A stretch of 14,324 nt of DNA from UBA1563 sp041667115 (GTDB lineage Bacteria > Bacteroidota > Ignavibacteria > Ignavibacteriales > Ignavibacteriaceae), in assembly GCA_041667115.1 (NCBI GenBank), contig JBAYFO010000074.1:1-14324 (forward strand). Direction: 5' to 3'. Positions 1-6,900 of the stretch are shown piece by piece. Numbering within the stretch: position 1 is the stretch's first letter; every line of letters begins with the position of its first letter. The position numbers and the translations under genes are program-made. The notes under the pieces are model-generated. The model saw nothing but the letters and a program-made list of their open reading frames with translations, ran no database searches and was not told where the DNA came from.

Positions 1-38
1 AAAACCGCAGGTTGGGGGTTCGAGTCCCTCCTGACGTG
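1..38 (+). tRNA. trnW: tRNA-Trp (CCA anticodon), 3' part only
   Basis: The window opens inside a tRNA gene, apparently at the last base of the anticodon. The remaining parts fall exactly into place: anticodon-loop bases 1-3, 3' anticodon stem ACCGC (4-8), variable loop AGGTT (9-13), T stem GGGGG (14-18), T loop TTCGAGT (19-25), T stem CCCTC (26-30, one G-T pair), 3' acceptor strand CTGACGT (31-37) and discriminator G (38). A discriminator G, the AAAACCG run after the anticodon and a position directly before secE-nusG all match bacterial tRNA-Trp. Bases 39-41 are CAG, so the CCA end is not encoded and must be added enzymatically. The anticodon's first two bases lie outside the window, so the Trp identity rests on these features and on gene order. 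Confidence 0.88.
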
Positions 39-57
39 CAGAAAGCTTCAAAACACT

Positions 58-240
58 ATGATAAATAAAATAAAAGCCTTCTTTAATGATGTCGTCAAAG
101 AAATGAAAAAAGTTACTTGGCCGTCAAAAGATGAACTCAAAGAATCTACAACGATTGTTATCATCGTTTGTTTGATTTTTGCCTCTCTTACCTATGTTAT
201 AGATATGGGAATCACCCTGGTTTTTAAAGGAATATTTTAG
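58..240 (+). CDS. secE: preprotein translocase subunit SecE
   Basis: SecE clamps the SecY channel in the inner membrane and is required for Sec-dependent protein export. The 60-residue product is the short, single-span form common outside enterobacteria. An N-terminal amphipathic segment carries the family signature VKEMKKVTWPSKDEL (about residues 13-27, with Trp21-Pro22), followed by one hydrophobic segment at about residues 32-53. The ATG lies 19 bases after the tRNA-Trp discriminator base, and I see no Shine-Dalgarno sequence in that gap. Translation is therefore either SD-independent or follows tRNA processing. nusG starts 9 bases after the stop. The tRNA-Trp/secE/nusG/rplK order is a very common bacterial arrangement and supports the call. 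Confidence 0.96.
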   Translation: MINKIKAFFNDVVKEMKKVTWPSKDELKESTTIVIIVCLIFASLTYVIDMGITLVFKGIF

Positions 241-249
241 GTATAATTG

Positions 250-786
250 ATGGATTCTCGATGGTATGTAGTTAGAACGTTTTCAGGTCATGAAAACAAG
301 GTAAAAAACCTTATCGATGCAGAGTTGAAGGACAACGAAAAACTCCTCGTTAAGATTCAGCAAGTCCTTGTGCCAACTGAAAAAGTTTTTGAAGTACGTG
401 ACGGTAAGAAAAGAAGTAAAACAAAGAACTTCTTTCCGGGATATCTCCTTTTACAAGCTGAGCTTGATGCTCAAGTGAAGGATTTTATCCTTAATACTCC
501 ATCGGTTATGGGATTCCTCGGTCAACAAAACAATCCTAACCCTCTTCAACCGGATGAAGTTAAGAGAATTGTCGGGAGAATCACTCAAGATTCCGGTGAC
601 GAGCACATTGAAACGATATTTAGAGCAGGCGATCTCGTTAAAATAATTGATGGTCCATTCAATAATTTTACGGGTAGTGTCGAAGAAGTTAATGAAGAGA
701 AAATGAAAATTAAAGTGTTGGTCTCAATTTTCGGCAGAAAAACTCCTGTCGAAATTGATTTTGTTCAAGCAGAGTTAGAAAAGTAA
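250..786 (+). CDS. nusG: transcription termination/antitermination factor NusG
   Basis: NusG binds the RNA polymerase clamp, affects pausing and Rho-dependent termination, and can bridge to ribosomal protein S10. From the ATG the protein is 178 residues. The NGN domain starts with WYVVRTFSGHENKV near residue 4 and contains the conserved FFPGYLLLQ strand near residue 60. A KOW domain follows in the C-terminal third, with GDLVKIIDGPFNNFTG and a final FGRKTPVEIDFVQAELEK. Two adjacent in-frame starts exist, TTG at 247 and ATG at 250. I chose the ATG because AGG at 239-241 is spaced 8 bases from it and it gives the usual short lead into the NGN domain. secE lies 9 bases upstream and rplK 19 bases downstream, so the genes are probably co-transcribed. 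Confidence 0.96.
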   Translation: MDSRWYVVRTFSGHENKVKNLIDAELKDNEKLLVKIQQVLVPTEKVFEVRDGKKRSKTKNFFPGYLLLQAELDAQVKDFILNTPSVMGFLGQQNNPNPLQPDEVKRIVGRITQDSGDEHIETIFRAGDLVKIIDGPFNNFTGSVEEVNEEKMKIKVLVSIFGRKTPVEIDFVQAELEK

Positions 787-805
787 TTGCTAAAGGAACG
801 TTACA

Positions 806-1231
806 ATGGCTAAGAAAATCACAGGTTATATTAAATTACAAATTCCAGCCGGAAAAGCAAATCCTTCTCCTCCGGTAGGTCCTGCTTTAGGTCAAAAAGG
901 TGTTAATATCATGGAGTTTTGCAAGCAGTTCAACGCAAAAACTTCAGGTCAAGAAGGCTTAATCATTCCTGTAGTAATTACAGTTTTTTCAGATAAGTCA
1001 TTCACCTTTATTACGAAAACTCCTCCTGCAGCGGTTCTCTTAAAAAAAGCAGCTAAAATTGAAAAAGGATCAGCTGAATCAAATAAAATAAAGGTCGGCA
1101 AAGTTTCTAAATCTCAGGTTGAAGAAATTGCTAAATTAAAAATGCCTGATCTTAATGCAAATGATGTTGAACATGCTATGAGTATGGTTTCCGGAACCGC
1201 CAGAAGCATGGGCATTACTGTTGACGAATAA
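806..1231 (+). CDS. rplK: 50S ribosomal protein L11
   Basis: L11 binds the GTPase-associated centre of 23S rRNA and helps control factor-dependent GTP hydrolysis and RelA activation. The product is 141 residues, the standard family length. The N-terminal domain shows PSPPVGPALGQKGVNIMEF, with the two prolines (Pro22-Pro23) at the site where thiazole antibiotics act in other bacteria. The C-terminal RNA-binding domain ends with GTARSMGITVDE. The ATG is preceded by AAAGGA (792-797) at a spacing of 8. The gene sits 19 bases after nusG and 24 bases before rplA, as in most bacteria. In E. coli, L1 represses this cistron through a leader site. Here the gap is too short to hold an obvious equivalent. 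Confidence 0.98.
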   Translation: MAKKITGYIKLQIPAGKANPSPPVGPALGQKGVNIMEFCKQFNAKTSGQEGLIIPVVITVFSDKSFTFITKTPPAAVLLKKAAKIEKGSAESNKIKVGKVSKSQVEEIAKLKMPDLNANDVEHAMSMVSGTARSMGITVDE

Positions 1232-1255
1232 TTATAATAATGAGATGATTTCAAT

Positions 1256-1951
1256 ATGAAAACTTCAAAAAGAGTTCAAGTAATTAATAAAGCGGTTGAT
1301 AAAAACAAAGATTATACAATTGCCGAAGCAATTAAAACCCTTCAAGACCAAACAAAAGTTAAGTTTGTTGAATCGCTTGATTGCGCTATTCGTTTGGGTG
1401 TTGATCCAAGACATGCAGATCAAATGATTAGAGGAACAGTTTCCCTTCCTAACGGAACCGGTAAAGAGGTTCGGGTTTTAGTAATGGCTAAAGGTCCTAA
1501 AGCGAAAGAAGCTTTAGATGCAGGCGCTGATTATGCAGGCTTGGAAGATTATTTAGAGAAAATAAAAGGCGGGTGGGCAGATATTGATGTCCTTATTGCA
1601 ACCCCTGATGTTATGGCTGAAGTAGGTAAACTTGGAAAAATACTTGGTCCAAAAGGATTAATGCCGAATCCAAAAAGCGGCACCGTAACGATGGATGTAG
1701 AAAAAGCCGTAAAAGAAGTAAAAGCCGGAAAAATTGAATTTCGTGTTGATAAAACCGGAATTGTGCACGTTTCCGTTGGTAAATTAAATTTTGAAACTGA
1801 CAAATTAGTCGAGAATGCAAACGCGTTTCTTAATATGATCGTTAAACTGAAACCTGCCAGCGCGAAAGGCACATATGTTAAAAGTGTTTTCCTTTCGTCA
1901 ACAATGGGACCAGGATTAAAAATATCAAAAGAAGAAATTGCTGTACACTAA
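1256..1951 (+). CDS. rplA: 50S ribosomal protein L1
   Basis: L1 forms the mobile L1 stalk of the large subunit, which helps release deacylated tRNA from the E site. In many bacteria it also represses its own mRNA. The protein is 231 residues, close to the usual length of about 230. The most conserved block, LGPKGLMPNPKSGTV, lies at residues 130-144, and the C-terminal SSTMGPGLKI signature is present. The ATG follows rplK by 24 bases. The upstream GAG at 1242-1244 is 11 bases away and only weakly SD-like, so translation may depend partly on coupling to rplK. Open frames on the opposite strand inside this gene look like shadows of its codon pattern. Confidence 0.98.
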   Translation: MKTSKRVQVINKAVDKNKDYTIAEAIKTLQDQTKVKFVESLDCAIRLGVDPRHADQMIRGTVSLPNGTGKEVRVLVMAKGPKAKEALDAGADYAGLEDYLEKIKGGWADIDVLIATPDVMAEVGKLGKILGPKGLMPNPKSGTVTMDVEKAVKEVKAGKIEFRVDKTGIVHVSVGKLNFETDKLVENANAFLNMIVKLKPASAKGTYVKSVFLSSTMGPGLKISKEEIAVH

Positions 1952-2019
1952 AAGTTTATTACGCACCGTAATGCTTCTATCCGACTCCATGTCAATAACT
2001 AAAATGATGTAGGAGAATA
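1952..2019 (+). promoter_or_regulatory. rplA-rplJ intergenic leader, candidate L10(L12) control region
   Basis: This 68-base gap precedes rplJ, where many bacteria place the mRNA site bound by the L10-L12 complex. A short hairpin is visible: ATTACG (1958-1963), loop CAC, CGTAAT (1967-1972). Further on, CTCC (1985-1988) can pair with the GGAG of the rplJ ribosome binding site (2012-2015). TTCT (1975-1978) plus CC (1981-1982) offers a competing pairing with the same region. The SD AGGAG (2011-2015) lies 4 bases before the ATG. I cannot recognise the full L10-leader consensus, and the part upstream of the hairpin would have to lie inside rplA. The autoregulatory role is inferred from position. 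Confidence 0.35.
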
Positions 2020-2541
2020 ATGAACAAGAACGAAAAAGCTGAAGTTGTTGCAAAAGTAGTTGATTTGGTTAACAAATCTACCGCTTTGTATATAACTGAC
2101 TACAGCGGAATTAATGTCGAAGACATCAAAAATCTTCGAAGAGAATTCAGAAAACAAGGTTCTCAATACAAAGTAATCAAAAATACTTTGTTGAAAAGAG
2201 CACTTGTTGAATCTGGAAAATATGAAAAACTCGAAGCAAGCCTAGTCGGGATGACCGGCGCAGTCTTTGCTGGTGAAAATTCAGTTGCCCCGGCTAAAAT
2301 TATCAAAAAATATTACTCGGAAAAACAAAAACTTTCATTAAAAGCTTGCTATATCGAATCACAATACTTTGATGGCAAATTGCTCGATCAATTGGCTACA
2401 CTTCCAAGCAAACCGGAAATTATTGCCGGAATTCTGGGAAGTTTGGATGCCCCTGCTTCGGGTATTGTTGGTGTTATCAATTCTGTTCTACGCGAGCTTG
2501 TTAGTGTGGTTGACGAAATCGCCAAGAAAAAAGCCGCATAA
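2020..2541 (+). CDS. rplJ: 50S ribosomal protein L10
   Basis: L10 anchors the L7/L12 dimers to the ribosome, forming the base of the flexible stalk that recruits translation GTPases. The protein is 173 residues, within the normal range. The N-terminal rRNA-binding domain contains the typical SGINVEDIKNLRREFRKQGSQYKVIKNTLLKRAL stretch in two parts (about residues 28-60). The C-terminal part is a long, Lys/Ala-ending helix (about 135-173) of the kind that carries the L12-binding sites. A strong SD (AGGAG, 2011-2015) precedes the ATG. rplL follows after 37 bases, matching the universal rplJ-rplL pairing. Expression is probably controlled by the L10-L12 complex binding the upstream leader, but the sequence shows this only weakly. 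Confidence 0.98.
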   Translation: MNKNEKAEVVAKVVDLVNKSTALYITDYSGINVEDIKNLRREFRKQGSQYKVIKNTLLKRALVESGKYEKLEASLVGMTGAVFAGENSVAPAKIIKKYYSEKQKLSLKACYIESQYFDGKLLDQLATLPSKPEIIAGILGSLDAPASGIVGVINSVLRELVSVVDEIAKKKAA

Positions 2542-2578
2542 TTAAATTTTAATAAAGAAAATAATCAGGAGATCTAAA

Positions 2579-2953
2579 ATGTCCGAAAAAATTGCTGAAT
2601 TAGTAGAAAAAATAAAAAGCTTAACCTTAGTCGAAGCCTCTGAATTGAAAAAAGCTTTAGAAGAAGAGTTTGGTGTTACTGCTGCTGCCCCTGTAGTTAT
2701 GGGTGCTGCTGTTGCCGCTGCTGCTGCTCCGGTTGAAGAACAAACCGAATTTAATGTTAATCTTGTTGCTGCCGGTGAGAAAAAAATCAACGTCATTAAA
2801 GTTGTCCGCGCACATACCGGATTAGGTTTGAAAGAAGCAAAAGACCTTGTTGATAGCGCACCAAAGCCTATTAAAGAAAGTGTTTCAAAAGATGAAGCCG
2901 AAAAACTTAAGAAAGAATTAGAAGAAGCCGGCGCTACAGTAGAAGTAAAATAA
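2579..2953 (+). CDS. rplL: 50S ribosomal protein L7/L12
   Basis: L7/L12 is the multicopy stalk protein whose C-terminal domain recruits EF-Tu, EF-G, IF2 and RF3 and stimulates GTP hydrolysis. The 124-residue product shows the three standard parts. The N-terminal dimerisation and L10-binding helices span residues 1-33. An Ala/Val/Pro-rich hinge spans about 34-56. The globular domain at 58-124 contains KVVRAHTGLGLKEAKDLV, the factor-binding helix region. The SD AGGAGA (2567-2572) is strong and well spaced (6 bases), in keeping with the need to make more L12 than L10. The hinge is encoded by a low-complexity GCT/GCC run that also creates a spurious open frame on the opposite strand. A terminator-like hairpin follows at 2988-3026. 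Confidence 0.99.
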   Translation: MSEKIAELVEKIKSLTLVEASELKKALEEEFGVTAAAPVVMGAAVAAAAAPVEEQTEFNVNLVAAGEKKINVIKVVRAHTGLGLKEAKDLVDSAPKPIKESVSKDEAEKLKKELEEAGATVEVK

Positions 2954-2987
2954 TTATTAACTTTTTATTTCATCGTTCCCTTTTCTT

Positions 2988-3026
2988 AAAAAGTGATAGG
3001 CGGAGAACTCCGTCTTATCGCTTTTT
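2988..3026 (+). terminator. rplL-rpoB intergenic attenuator (intrinsic-terminator hairpin)
   Basis: The left arm AAAAAGTGATAGGCGGAG (2988-3005) pairs with the right arm 3008-3026, which begins CTCCG and ends CGCTTTTT. The pairing has two G-T pairs and a single bulged T at 3013, giving a stem of about 17-18 pairs closed by a tight loop (GAAC once the last pair opens). The right arm runs into CTTTTTCTTATTATTT, a T-rich tract suited to intrinsic termination. Because rpoB follows 66 bases later on the same strand with no convincing new promoter, partial termination (attenuation) is the best reading. In E. coli an attenuator occupies this same position and lowers rpoBC relative to rplJL. The A-run on the left arm means it could also act from the other strand. 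Confidence 0.8.
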
Positions 3027-3080
3027 CTTATTATTTGTGATGATGATACAGGATATAAGCTATGATTTCGAAAACTAATT

Positions 3081-3086
3081 GGAGGA
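3081..3086 (+). promoter_or_regulatory. strong ribosome binding site that fixes the rpoB TTG start
   Basis: GGAGGA lies 6 bases before a TTG codon at 3093-3095. It is among the closest matches in the window to the anti-SD sequence. No ATG or GTG in the rpoB frame lies between this site and the conserved N-terminal coding sequence, so the site identifies TTG as the start. Confidence 0.85.
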
Positions 3087-3092
3087 TTTCAC

Positions 3093-6000
3093 TTGACTAA
3101 TCAAAGAATTTCCTTTGGAAAAATTAAACCGGTATTGCCAATCCCGGATTTGCTCGATATTCAAAAAGAATCTTTTGAAGACTTTTTGCAACGTAATATT
3201 CCTCCTGCGCAACGTGAAAATAAAGGACTTCAAGCTGTTTTTACTTCCAATTTCCCAATTTTCGATAATAAAGAAAATTTCAGACTGGATTTTGTTGAGT
3301 ATAACATCGAAAAAGCCCGTTATTCAATTCAAGAATGTATTGAAAAAGGACTTACGTTTGCAGCTCCTCTAAAAGCAAAATTAAGACTCGCTACAAAAGA
3401 TCCGGATACCGAAGAATTTATTAATGCTGTAGAACAAGAAGTATATCTTGGAAATCTACCCTTTATGACCGAACAAGGAACTTTTGTAATTAACGGCGCA
3501 GAAAGAGTAGTTGTTACTCAGCTTCACCGTTCTCCCGGAGTTGCTTTTTCGCAAACTGTTCACCCAAATGGTACGCCTCTTTATGCCGCAAGAATTATTC
3601 CGCTTAAAGGCTCTTGGGTTGAATTTGCAACCGATATTAATCATATCTTATATGTTTACATCGACAGAAGGAAAAAATTTCCTTCGACAACATTATTGCG
3701 CGCCCTCGGTTATACGAACGATGAAGAAATTCTACAACTTTTCGACTTAGTTGAAACCGTAAACGTTAACAAAGTTCAAATTGAAAATTATATCGGTAGG
3801 ATGATCGCAAGTGATGTTTTTGATACATCAAGCGGTGAAATTTTTCTTTCAAGAGAAAGCATTTTCTCTGAAGAAGACGTTGAAAGAGTAAAAGATGCCG
3901 AAGTTGAAGAAATCAAATTTATCAGTGAAGAAGTTAACACCGATCAAAGTTTAATTCTCAATACTTTGAGAAAAGATCCTGCGCATACTAAAGAAGAAGC
4001 GTTATTCGCTATCTATCGTCAGCTTCGCACAGGTGAAGCGCCAGACGTAGACACTGCCGCTTCTCTTATCGAAAAACTTTTCTTTAATGATAAGCGTTAT
4101 GATCTTGGTGATGTTGGTCGTCATCGTATGAATGATAAATTAAAATTAGATATTCCCGAGACAACCACCGTTCTTACTCCGGTTGATATTATTGAAATTA
4201 TGCGTTACATCATCCGTATGAAAAACGGATTGGAATCAACCGATGATATCGATCATTTGGGAAATAGAAGAGTTAGAACTGTTGGAGAACAAATCCAGCA
4301 GCAATTCAATGTTGGTATCTCGCGTATGTCAAGAACCATCAAAGAACGCATGAATGTTCGTGATTCTGAAAACTTTACTCCGCAAGAATTAGTAAACGCT
4401 CGAACAATAAGCAGTGTTATTAATGCTTTCTTCGGAACAAATCCTCTTTCTCAATTTATGGATCAGACAAATCCGCTTGCAGAGTTAACACACAAGAGAA
4501 GGATGTCTGCCCTTGGACCTGGCGGATTAACAAGAGAACGTGCCGGATTTGAAGTTCGTGACGTTCATTATACGCATTATGGCAGGTTATGCCCGATTGA
4601 GACTCCTGAAGGTCCGAATATCGGTCTTATTTCTTCGTTGACGATATTTGCAAGAGTAAATAAATACGGATTCCTCGAAACTCCTTACCGAAAAGTTAAG
4701 GGGAAAAAAGCTACTGAAGAAGTAGTTTATTTAACTGCCGAACAAGAAGATTTATATACCATTGCTCAAGCAAATGCCGAGTTGAACGAGAAGAATGAAT
4801 TCATTAATGATAGAATTAAATCAAGAAATAAAGGTGAATTTCCGATTGTTCATCATGACCAATTAGAATATATGGATGTTGCTCCTGCTCAGATTGTAAG
4901 TGCGGCTGCAACGTTAATTCCGTTCCTTGAACATGATGATGCTAACAGAGCTTTGATGGGATCAAACATGATGCGTCAAGCTGTTCCGTTAATGATTACC
5001 GAGGCTCCTATCGTTGGAACCGGATTCGAAGGTAAAATTGCCGTCGATTCCCGTGCGGTTATTCTTGCTGAAGATGATGGTTATGTTGAATACGTTGATT
5101 CAAATAAAATTACTGTTATTTATGATTTAGACCCGAAATCGATGGAAGCTATTACCAGTTTCAACGAAGTTCGAAGAGAAACGTATCAACTTATTAAATT
5201 CACCGGGACAAACCAGGAAACCAGCATTAATCAAAAACCGATTGTCAAAGAAGGACAACGCCTTAAAAAAGGTGATGTAATTGCCGATGGTTGTGCTACC
5301 GATCAAGGTGAACTTGCATTAGGGAAAAACGTTCTTGTGGCATTTATGCCCTGGCGCGGTTATAATTTTGAAGATGCTATCATTCTTAGTGAAAGACTTG
5401 TTGCTAATGATACTTTTACGTCTCTTCATGTTGAAGAGTTTGAATTACAAGTAAGAGAAACAAAACGAGGCGAAGAAGAACTTACAAGAGAAATTCCTAA
5501 TGTAAGTGAAGAAGCTGTAAAAAATCTTGATGAAAACGGTATTGTTTGTGTTGGCGCAGAAATAAAAGAAGGTGATATTCTTATCGGAAAAATTACTCCA
5601 AAAGGAGAAACCGATCCGACACCTGAAGAAAAATTATTACGCGCAATTTTTGGTGATAAAGCAGGCGATGTTAAAGATGCATCTCTTAAAGCTTCTCCCG
5701 GAATTCGCGGAACCGTTATTAAAACAAGGTTATTCAGCCGTAAGAAAAAAGAAGCTGACGGTAAAAAGGTTGAGAAAAAATCTTTTGAACAAGTTGAAGC
5801 GGCTCACAAAGTTAAAACTGCCGCTCTTTATAAAAAATTAATTGAAAAATTAACAATGATCTGTAACGGACAAACTTCTACCGGCATCCGCGATCTGGAT
5901 GGCTCTGTTGTGTTAAGAAGTGGTACGGCGATCAAAGAAAAAACTTTTTCTGATCTCGATGATGTTACAAAATTAGATTATACAGTGGGTTGGTTTGACT

Positions 6001-6851
6001 CTAAAAAAGTAAACCAAACGGTTCAAAAACTTTACGCAAATTATTTTGATACGCTTTCTGATTTTGAAGAAGATTTCAAGCGTGAAAAAATTAAAATTCA
6101 AATTGGAGATGAGTTACCTCCGGGAATCGTTCAACTTGCAAAAGTTTACGTTGCTAAGAAACGTAAAATCTCGGTTGGTGATAAAATGGCAGGACGTCAC
6201 GGAAACAAGGGTGTTGTTTCTAAAGTTGTTCCGGTGGAAGATATGCCTTTTATGCCCGACGGTACTCCGGTTGATATTATCTTAAATCCGCTTGGTGTTC
6301 CTTCCCGTATGAACCTTGGTCAGTTATATGAAACTGCTCTTGGCTGGGTTGGTAAACTGCTCGGTGTAAAATTCGCAACTCCAATTTTTGATGGAGCAAA
6401 ATTATCCGATGTTGAAAGTTGGCTTGAAAAAGCCGGCTTAGATACCGGAAGCAAAATCCAACTTTATGATGGACGAAGCGGCGAGAAATTCCATCAAAAA
6501 GTTACATGCGGGTATATTTATATGTTAAAACTTGGACACATGGTTGACGATAAGATCCATGCTCGTTCAATAGGACCATACTCCTTAATTACGCAACAGC
6601 CTCTTGGCGGTAAAGCGCAATTCGGCGGTCAAAGATTTGGTGAAATGGAAGTTTGGGCGTTAGAAGGTTACGGAGCATCAAATATTTTACAGGAAGTTTT
6701 AACTGTAAAAAGCGATGACGTTGCCGGACGTTCAAAAGTGTATGAGGCTATTGTTAAAGGTGAAAATTTACCGGTACCTAGTGTACCTGAATCGTTTAAC
6801 GTTCTTATTAAAGAACTTCAAGGCTTAGGCTTAGATATTCACATTAATTAA
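3093..6851 (+). CDS. rpoB: DNA-directed RNA polymerase subunit beta
   Basis: RpoB forms, with beta', the active-site cleft of RNA polymerase and is the rifampicin target. The protein is 1252 residues. Visible blocks include FMTEQGTFVINGAERVVV (from residue 124). The rifampicin-region core, from NPLSQFMDQTNP (450-461) to KRRMSALGPGGL (468 onward), keeps the sensitive-type residues Gln454, Asp457, His467 and Ser472. The active-centre segment DKMAGRHGNKG (1030-1040) has Lys1031 and Lys1039, equivalent to E. coli Lys1065 and Lys1073. The C-terminal clamp block begins GGKAQFGGQRFGEMEVWALE. A Lys/Glu-rich insertion at about 884-1010 occupies the site of the E. coli betai9/SI2 insertion. It is shorter than E. 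coli RpoB (1342). It starts at TTG with a strong SD and is followed after 49 bases by rpoC. Confidence 0.99.
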   Translation: MTNQRISFGKIKPVLPIPDLLDIQKESFEDFLQRNIPPAQRENKGLQAVFTSNFPIFDNKENFRLDFVEYNIEKARYSIQECIEKGLTFAAPLKAKLRLATKDPDTEEFINAVEQEVYLGNLPFMTEQGTFVINGAERVVVTQLHRSPGVAFSQTVHPNGTPLYAARIIPLKGSWVEFATDINHILYVYIDRRKKFPSTTLLRALGYTNDEEILQLFDLVETVNVNKVQIENYIGRMIASDVFDTSSGEIFLSRESIFSEEDVERVKDAEVEEIKFISEEVNTDQSLILNTLRKDPAHTKEEALFAIYRQLRTGEAPDVDTAASLIEKLFFNDKRYDLGDVGRHRMNDKLKLDIPETTTVLTPVDIIEIMRYIIRMKNGLESTDDIDHLGNRRVRTVGEQIQQQFNVGISRMSRTIKERMNVRDSENFTPQELVNARTISSVINAFFGTNPLSQFMDQTNPLAELTHKRRMSALGPGGLTRERAGFEVRDVHYTHYGRLCPIETPEGPNIGLISSLTIFARVNKYGFLETPYRKVKGKKATEEVVYLTAEQEDLYTIAQANAELNEKNEFINDRIKSRNKGEFPIVHHDQLEYMDVAPAQIVSAAATLIPFLEHDDANRALMGSNMMRQAVPLMITEAPIVGTGFEGKIAVDSRAVILAEDDGYVEYVDSNKITVIYDLDPKSMEAITSFNEVRRETYQLIKFTGTNQETSINQKPIVKEGQRLKKGDVIADGCATDQGELALGKNVLVAFMPWRGYNFEDAIILSERLVANDTFTSLHVEEFELQVRETKRGEEELTREIPNVSEEAVKNLDENGIVCVGAEIKEGDILIGKITPKGETDPTPEEKLLRAIFGDKAGDVKDASLKASPGIRGTVIKTRLFSRKKKEADGKKVEKKSFEQVEAAHKVKTAALYKKLIEKLTMICNGQTSTGIRDLDGSVVLRSGTAIKEKTFSDLDDVTKLDYTVGWFDSKKVNQTVQKLYANYFDTLSDFEEDFKREKIKIQIGDELPPGIVQLAKVYVAKKRKISVGDKMAGRHGNKGVVSKVVPVEDMPFMPDGTPVDIILNPLGVPSRMNLGQLYETALGWVGKLLGVKFATPIFDGAKLSDVESWLEKAGLDTGSKIQLYDGRSGEKFHQKVTCGYIYMLKLGHMVDDKIHARSIGPYSLITQQPLGGKAQFGGQRFGEMEVWALEGYGASNILQEVLTVKSDDVAGRSKVYEAIVKGENLPVPSVPESFNVLIKELQGLGLDIHIN

Positions 6852-6871
6852 CGCTGAACAATTTAATAAAG

Positions 6872-6886
6872 TCCGTCTGAGGCGGA
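6872..6886 (+). repeat. short palindrome in the rpoB-rpoC gap
   Basis: TCCGTC (6872-6877) and GGCGGA (6881-6886) form a 6-pair stem, with one G-T pair, around a TGA loop. The gap is 49 bases. The hairpin ends just before the rpoC SD (AAGGAGA, around 6888-6894) and has no T tract, so it is not a terminator. It might affect rpoC translation or mRNA processing, or be a copy of a dispersed intergenic palindrome. The sequence alone does not decide. Confidence 0.5.
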
Positions 6887-6900
6887 TAAGGAGATTATAA

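Noticed and set aside
242..247. Perfect TATAAT between secE and nusG as a promoter -10
   Set aside because: No -35-like hexamer lies 16-18 bases upstream (the bases there are GGTTTT-like), it is inside a 9-base gap, and AT-rich DNA gives such hexamers by chance.
1242..1261. L1-binding mRNA site (GATGA followed by a TTTC/GAAA hairpin over the rplA start)
   Set aside because: GATGA recalls part of the L1 target, but the hairpin has only four A-T-rich pairs and the rest of the L1 motif is not visible.
1549..1872. Open frame of 107 codons on the - strand inside rplA
   Set aside because: It lies fully within a highly conserved gene, has no recognisable protein features, and is explained by the codon bias of the + strand gene.
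2542..2796. Open frame on the - strand overlapping the start of rplL
   Set aside because: Its Ala/Thr-rich content mirrors the GCT/GCC hinge repeat of rplL. No ribosome binding site or homology is evident.
3031..3066. Promoter for rpoB using TATAAG (3054-3059) or TATGAT (3061-3066)
   Set aside because: Neither has a -35 with more than two or three matches at 16-18 bases; TTGTGA (3035-3040) would need a 20-base spacer. An internal promoter remains possible but is not supported.
5572..5841. Open frame in another + frame inside rpoB
   Set aside because: It is a Lys/Leu-rich out-of-frame reading of the charged insertion region of RpoB; there is no independent start signal.
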